36,100 bases of DNA from a bacterium (GTDB lineage: Bacteria; Patescibacteriota; Dojkabacteria; JAKAPS01; JAJZLI01): assembly GCA_021791275.1 (NCBI GenBank), contig JAJYWX010000025.1, positions 1-36,100 on the forward strand. Direction: 5' to 3'. Made by a program: the position numbers and the translations under genes. This document shows, piece after piece, positions 32,123-36,100 of this stretch (the stretch's first letter is position 1; every line of letters starts with the position of its first letter). The notes under the pieces are model-generated. The model ran no database searches. It worked only from the letters and a program-made list of their open reading frames with translations, and was not told where the DNA came from.

Positions 32123-33544
32123 TTAGTTTATCTCTTGCCATGATATGACGGATGTATCTCCTTGGACTATATTAAATCCTTCTGTATTATCAACCACTGA
32201 TGGGTCTAGTGCTATTTGGGTTCCGCTCACTATATTAGGATCATTATATCCCAAATTGTTTATATTGATTGATCCTCCCGCCCACAAAGCCCCATTTAGA
32301 GTAGTAGTCCCGTTTCCATCATTTGCACTATTGTTGTCTATATCATTATTAAAATATATGTTGCCAGGGGAATAAAGTACTCCTGTAATGTCTATATTTG
32401 CATTTCCTCCATCAGTGCCTATATATATTCCTTGATTCCCAGAGACTATAGCAGGTAAATATTTCCCTGTGCTTGGGTCTGTGTATGGGGAGGTAGCAAT
32501 ATAGCTTGCATTTGTGGAGAATCTATTTTTTGTCATAATTGTTGACCCTGTAAAATTATATACAATAGGATTCCCTCCTGAGTCTGTACTTGGTAAGTTC
32601 GCATTTTGTGCATCTATATAGTAGAGTCCCTTTGGTGGGGCAATTGTATCGACACCGTCATTTATTGTTGAATATCCTTGCAAAAATGATTCAAATGAGG
32701 GCTCACTATCAAAATATGTCCCATTTGTCTGAGCCATCGCTTTCCACACAGAAAGGTCAAATGTCGGAAGATTTAACTTTGTTGGGGAAGAAAGGTTTGC
32801 TTGATTTGCAATTGTAGAGTTTACGATTAAGCAAGAATTTACTCCCCAGTAGGTAATTCCGCAGCCCAGCTCTCCTGCAATATTTGAATCTGTTATTGCG
32901 GATAGAAGGTATTCAGATTGAAGGTTAATAACAGAAGTTGAATTAGTAACATTCACATCATTAAATATATTTCCCGCTCCTCCTCCTATTCCTACTGCGT
33001 TGATATTGTTTGAGTTAAATTGAGTGTCATAAAAAAACAATTCATTATTTGACTGTATGTCCCCGGTATTTTGAAACCACTCTCCAGTTATATAGTTGTT
33101 TGCAAACAGAGAGTAGTTAAGTATCGGATTATTTTGTCCCAAGTCGGCAACAACCTGTATTGTTCTTTGAACGTCGATATTATTGGTGCCTAAAAAATAG
33201 CTTTGTGCCTGAGATGTTATTGTAGCCTCTTCAGGTGTTGTGGACGTGTTATATGTAACAGTAACATTATCAGTAGCATTTATCTGGGAATCTATAGGGG
33301 ATACAAAACTCCCTCCAGTATAACTTGTCCCCTGTTGTCCTATTTGGAGTAGGGCATTCTCTATACCTGATTCAGATAAATATTTTACTTGAGATTCCAA
33401 AATATCATTTTGGGATAACTGATATTCTGAAACGGCAATTGAAAGAATAGTTGTTACAACAGTTAAAAGTATTGCACTCATAACTATAACACCTATTATT
33501 GCAGCTTGTCCTCTATTGTCTTCTTTGAGTTGCGGTTGTTTCAT
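32123..33544 (-). CDS. PilX-like minor pilin with large secreted domain
   Basis: A 473-residue protein with a PilX-type start: a polar leader with NRGQAAIIGVIVMSAILL and a hydrophobic helix (~13-38), then EYQLSQNDILESQVKYLSESGIENAL, the helical stretch of PilX-type tip pilins. The long outer part is rich in Asn, Thr, Ser and Gly, and toward the C-terminus has repeating strands (IDITGVLYSPGNIYFNN, LNGALWAGGSININNLG) that resemble a beta-helical or bactofilin-like repeat domain. It probably sits at the pilus tip as an adhesive or priming subunit. It overlaps the PilW-like gene by 32 nt, the largest overlap in the operon. Confidence 0.8.
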   Translation of the reverse strand: MKQPQLKEDNRGQAAIIGVIVMSAILLTVVTTILSIAVSEYQLSQNDILESQVKYLSESGIENALLQIGQQGTSYTGGSFVSPIDSQINATDNVTVTYNTSTTPEEATITSQAQSYFLGTNNIDVQRTIQVVADLGQNNPILNYSLFANNYITGEWFQNTGDIQSNNELFFYDTQFNSNNINAVGIGGGAGNIFNDVNVTNSTSVINLQSEYLLSAITDSNIAGELGCGITYWGVNSCLIVNSTIANQANLSSPTKLNLPTFDLSVWKAMAQTNGTYFDSEPSFESFLQGYSTINDGVDTIAPPKGLYYIDAQNANLPSTDSGGNPIVYNFTGSTIMTKNRFSTNASYIATSPYTDPSTGKYLPAIVSGNQGIYIGTDGGNANIDITGVLYSPGNIYFNNDIDNNSANDGNGTTTLNGALWAGGSININNLGYNDPNIVSGTQIALDPSVVDNTEGFNIVQGDTSVISWQEIN

Positions 33545-34028
33545 AAGTTTTTGATGTTTTTAATCCTGTTGCTCCAACATTCGTTTCTGTTAGAGTGATA
33601 AAAATAGTTGGAGATAGACCACTATTAGATTCTTCAGTAAAATTAAGGTTATATGTTGATATATTTGAGGATGATATTTGCTCTGGGGAAGAATCATCAT
33701 ACTTAGAATATATCACTCCTCCCGATGAGTAAAATGAAATTGTATCACCTTGGGAATCTGTCTGTATTGTTAGTTCCGAAGAGTTGGTGCTGCTTGATGT
33801 TGGAGATGTAATAGCATATCCTGCCTCAATATTCTGAGTCATTTCTTTCAACACTATTCTTACTGTGTCATTGGCATCTGCAATCGTAGTTACTTTATTT
33901 TGAGTTATAATCATATCTACTAATATTGAAGTAATTAATACAAAAAGTACAGCAACTATTAGTACATAAAGTAATGTTTCTATTAATGTTTGTCCTTTAT
34001 TATTTATCATATCTAATATGCTTGCCAA
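33513..34028 (-). CDS. PilW/GspJ-like minor pilin
   Basis: A 171-residue pilin-like protein. The class III signal is NNKG^QTLIETLLYVLIVAVL: Gly at -1, Gln at +1 and Glu at +5, followed by the hydrophobic helix. The outer part starts with NKVTTIADANDTVRIVLKEMTQNIE, the typical helical continuation, then Ser/Thr-rich strands. Order in the operon (H-, V-, W-, X-type) matches minor-pilin priming complexes. It overlaps the PilV-like gene by 16 nt and the PilX-like gene by 32 nt. Confidence 0.83.
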   Translation of the reverse strand: MASILDMINNKGQTLIETLLYVLIVAVLFVLITSILVDMIITQNKVTTIADANDTVRIVLKEMTQNIEAGYAITSPTSSSTNSSELTIQTDSQGDTISFYSSGGVIYSKYDDSSPEQISSSNISTYNLNFTEESNSGLSPTIFITLTETNVGATGLKTSKTYETTATQRRQ

Positions 34029-34510
34029 TTAGTTAAATATTCAGTCTCAGTATATGAGAAGTTTTCTCCATAGCTTGTAAAACTAACGTTTGCCGTAACT
34101 TCCATAGCATTGGGATCAATTGTATCTGAGGTATTTGTAGTAAAAGTATTTTGATCCTGTCTGTATGCGGGTGCAATTGTTACATAAATTGTATATTCGT
34201 TATATGTCTCTTCTCCAGGAACAAGTTCCCATCCTTGTATTTGTTGCGGTGGATTATTTGTTGGGTTATATTGCAAATAATATTGCCCTGGGATAAAACT
34301 TGACCAAGACTCATTCTGAACTGCATAAAGACTTTCAATTTGTTGTTGTAGCAAATACTTTGCTTCTAATTTTTGCTTTGATATTTCTATATCTTTTGTT
34401 ACTTGCTGTGTTACGATTAATGAAGAACCAAAGATTATAGCTAATATTGTTAAAGCTAATAAAAGTTCAATAAACGCTTGTCCCTTGTTATTTCTAATAT
34501 ACTGCTCCAT
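34013..34510 (-). CDS. PilV/GspI-like minor pilin
   Basis: A 165-residue pilin-like protein with NNKG^QAFIELLLALTILAIIF: Gly at -1, Gln at +1, Glu at +5, and the LLALTILAI pattern common in PilV/GspI. The helical stretch VTKDIEISKQKLEAKYLLQQQIESL leads to Tyr/Gln/Asn-rich strands (PGQYYLQYNPTNNPPQQIQG). It is second in the minor pilin series, overlapping both neighbours by 16-17 nt. Confidence 0.85.
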   Translation of the reverse strand: MEQYIRNNKGQAFIELLLALTILAIIFGSSLIVTQQVTKDIEISKQKLEAKYLLQQQIESLYAVQNESWSSFIPGQYYLQYNPTNNPPQQIQGWELVPGEETYNEYTIYVTIAPAYRQDQNTFTTNTSDTIDPNAMEVTANVSFTSYGENFSYTETEYLTNWQAY

Positions 34511-34949
34511 TGATATTTATATTAACATTTATAGAATAACTAATGTTTCCCAAAACAAAAGAAATTCCGGAATTTGTTAATTGCCCCGTCTGTGAGGCAA
34601 AAACAATCGGGTTATTTGCAGTGGGATTTATATTTGATATGTATACACTTGGAGGAAAATTATACACCTTGTTTGTTGGATCTGTTTGGCTATACGAGCT
34701 TCCTTGAAATAAAGTTACAGAAGTAGAGCTAAAATATACACCATAATTTTGATATCCGTCTAAATTATCTAGGCTATCATCTTGAGCACGTTTTATTATT
34801 GAGTAGATCTCTTGATTTGTAGAATTTACGTTAGTGTGTGTTAGAAATGTTATGTATGCAAATCCTACGACTAACGCCATTATAGAAAGTATTACTATGA
34901 CTATAAGTATCTCGATTAATGTAAATCCTTTTTTGTTGTTATCCTCCAT
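34494..34949 (-). CDS. GspH/FimT-like minor pilin
   Basis: A 151-residue pilin-like protein with a fully canonical KKG^FTLIEILIVIVILSIMALVV signal, an NSTNQEIYSIIKRAQDDSLD helix typical of the GspH/FimT group, then a strand-rich outer domain without cysteines. Its ATG overlaps the pilC stop by 11 nt and its end overlaps the PilV-like gene by 17 nt, so it is first in the minor pilin series. Confidence 0.87.
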   Translation of the reverse strand: MEDNNKKGFTLIEILIVIVILSIMALVVGFAYITFLTHTNVNSTNQEIYSIIKRAQDDSLDNLDGYQNYGVYFSSTSVTLFQGSSYSQTDPTNKVYNFPPSVYISNINPTANNPIVFASQTGQLTNSGISFVLGNISYSINVNININGAVY

Positions 34950-36100
34950 TTGAGCTAGAACCTAAAGCAGATGTTCCAGATGTCTCTCCGATGCTTCCAG
35001 TCATCTGATATATTGGAGCTATAACGGAGAGTGCTATAAGAAGAACTCCTCCTCCCATTACAAATAACATTAGAGGTTCTATGATTGTTGAAAGATTTGA
35101 GAGTGTATCATCAACCTGATTTTGGTAAAATTCTGCAACAGAAAGAAGCATCTCTGAGGTATTTCCAGTTTTATCTCCAACAGCTATCATTCTTGTTGCA
35201 ATTGGAGGAAATAATTTGGGATATTTTTCTAGTGTTATAGAAACTGGATCTCCTTTCTCAACACTTTTTTGTAGTTCTTCAACAATACTTCGGTAGGCTT
35301 CATTTGAAAGAGTATCTCTTACTATACCTATGGATTGATTTATTGGTATACCACTTTGTATAAGGTTTCCCAGAGTTCTTGAAAAATTTGCCACATTTAT
35401 TTTTTTTATTATATCTCCAAATATTGGTATTTTAACTGACAGTTTATTCCAAATTAGTTTGAATTGGGGTGTTCTTAAAAGTATTCTAAAAAGTATTATG
35501 AAAATAATAAGTCCAACTACGACCTCTGGACCATAATTTATTAATATGTTGGATATTCCTATCATTATAACGGTAGGAAGTGGCAAGGATTCTCCCGAAC
35601 CTTTAAACATAGCTGCAAGTTGAGGAAATACAAATATTATAAGCCCGGTACTTACCACTAACATAATACTTACTATTATTGCAGGATAAGTCATGGCATT
35701 GATAACCTTTTTTCTCAAAAGATAACTTTTTTCCACCTGATCCTTTATAAGTATTGTATTTTCTGTTAGTGTTCCAGAGGTTTCTCCTATTTCCATCATC
35801 TTCACTATTAGTGGATTAAAGATTTTTGGGTATTTTTTCATGCTCTCTGAAAGCTTATTTCCTGATTCGACTTCAAATTTTAAATCTTGGATTATTTGTT
35901 TAAATACTTTTGTTTGTGCATCATCAACTAATGCATCAAGTGTGTCAGAAAGTGTTAGTCCTGCAGCTATCATCTTCCCCATATGGTCAAAAAAAAGTAA
36001 CTTTTCAACAAGTTTAATTTTTCCTTTTTGTAAATTTCCAGTTTTTTCCTTTACCTCATCTATTGATACTATAGTTTGTCCGGATGATTTTATAACCTCT
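34939..36100 (-). CDS. pilC: Type IV pilus inner-membrane platform protein PilC, partial at right edge
   Basis: PilC/GspF is the membrane platform on which the pilus ATPases act. The frame stays open to the window edge (upstream residues include GNLQKGKIKLVEKLLFFDH), so the true start lies beyond 36100 and the internal Met at 35982 is not the start. Two GspF repeats are visible: FFDHMGKMIAAGLTLSDTL with MMEIGETSGTL, and NFSRTLGNLIQSGIPI with MIAVGDKTGNTSEML. Transmembrane segments follow each, and the C-terminal tail is Gly/Ser-rich. The ATPases PilB and PilT are not in the window but would be expected upstream. Confidence 0.95.
   Translation of the reverse strand, partial: EVIKSSGQTIVSIDEVKEKTGNLQKGKIKLVEKLLFFDHMGKMIAAGLTLSDTLDALVDDAQTKVFKQIIQDLKFEVESGNKLSESMKKYPKIFNPLIVKMMEIGETSGTLTENTILIKDQVEKSYLLRKKVINAMTYPAIIVSIMLVVSTGLIIFVFPQLAAMFKGSGESLPLPTVIMIGISNILINYGPEVVVGLIIFIILFRILLRTPQFKLIWNKLSVKIPIFGDIIKKINVANFSRTLGNLIQSGIPINQSIGIVRDTLSNEAYRSIVEELQKSVEKGDPVSITLEKYPKLFPPIATRMIAVGDKTGNTSEMLLSVAEFYQNQVDDTLSNLSTIIEPLMLFVMGGGVLLIALSVIAPIYQMTGSIGETSGTSALGSSSNGG

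Noticed and set aside
1-36100. Alternative genetic code (TGA as Gly) as in some CPR lineages
   Set aside because: TGA ends rnpA, rpiB, the 182-residue pilin-like gene and others at sensible places, and no gene needs in-frame TGA.

Overview
The window looks like a chromosomal segment around the replication origin of a Candidate Phyla Radiation (Patescibacteria) bacterium. It is very AT-rich, roughly 30% G+C by eye. Genes are tightly packed with 1-32 nt overlaps. It carries CPR-typical genes: a type IV pilus operon with a fused PilM-PilN, a VirB6/TrbL-like membrane protein, a DUF4012-like fusion protein, a zinc-ribbon protein and a pentose-phosphate set. TGA is used as stop, so the Gracilibacteria/Absconditabacteria code does not apply. 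The exact class (Microgenomates, WWE3, Dojkabacteria or other) cannot be fixed from the sequence alone. No rRNA, tRNA, CRISPR array, IS element or prophage was seen.

Layout: (1) 1-4321 (-): a VirB6/TrbL-like polytopic protein and two unrecognised partners, the last running off the left edge. (2) 4355-5356 (-): trxA-trmD. (3) 5400-6642 (-): two paralogous pilins, the proximal one with an exceptionally strong ribosome binding site and a tandem terminator, the other with a degraded prepilin cleavage site. (4) 6660-9537 (+): dnaA, an AT-rich origin with DnaA-box-like sites and a DnaA-trio-like element, then dnaN. (5) 9539-13852 (-): a DciA-like protein, a zinc-ribbon protein, a WecA/TagO-like sugar-phosphate transferase, a small membrane protein and an epimerase-DUF4012-like fusion. 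(6) 13951-17259 (+): hrcA-grpE-dnaK behind a CIRCE-like operator, followed by a frameshifted SHOCT-domain gene and a small convergent gene. (7) 17933-25313: pentose phosphate genes on two converging strands (cyclase, gnd, tal/fsa, rpiB, rpe on +; pgi, zwf on -) with a compositionally atypical helical-repeat gene between them. (8) 25384-26732 (-): a membrane-anchored PQQ-type beta-propeller interrupted by a frameshift, and 26825-27337 (+) an unknown gene. (9) 27454-28929 (+): rpmH-rnpA-yidC. (10) 28926-36100 (-): the type IV pilus operon pilC, four pilin-like proteins, pilMN, pilO, a small membrane protein and rsmA.

Two patterns cut across regions. First, many genes have a -10 hexamer only 6-8 nt before the start codon, and no Shine-Dalgarno motif was found at the starts inspected, which suggests widespread leaderless transcripts. 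The proximal pilin gene is the striking exception. Second, three single-base frameshifts in two genes (SHOCT and PQQ) would each be repaired by adding one base; two of them lie at T7 and T8 runs, which points to transcriptional slippage, recent decay or sequence error.
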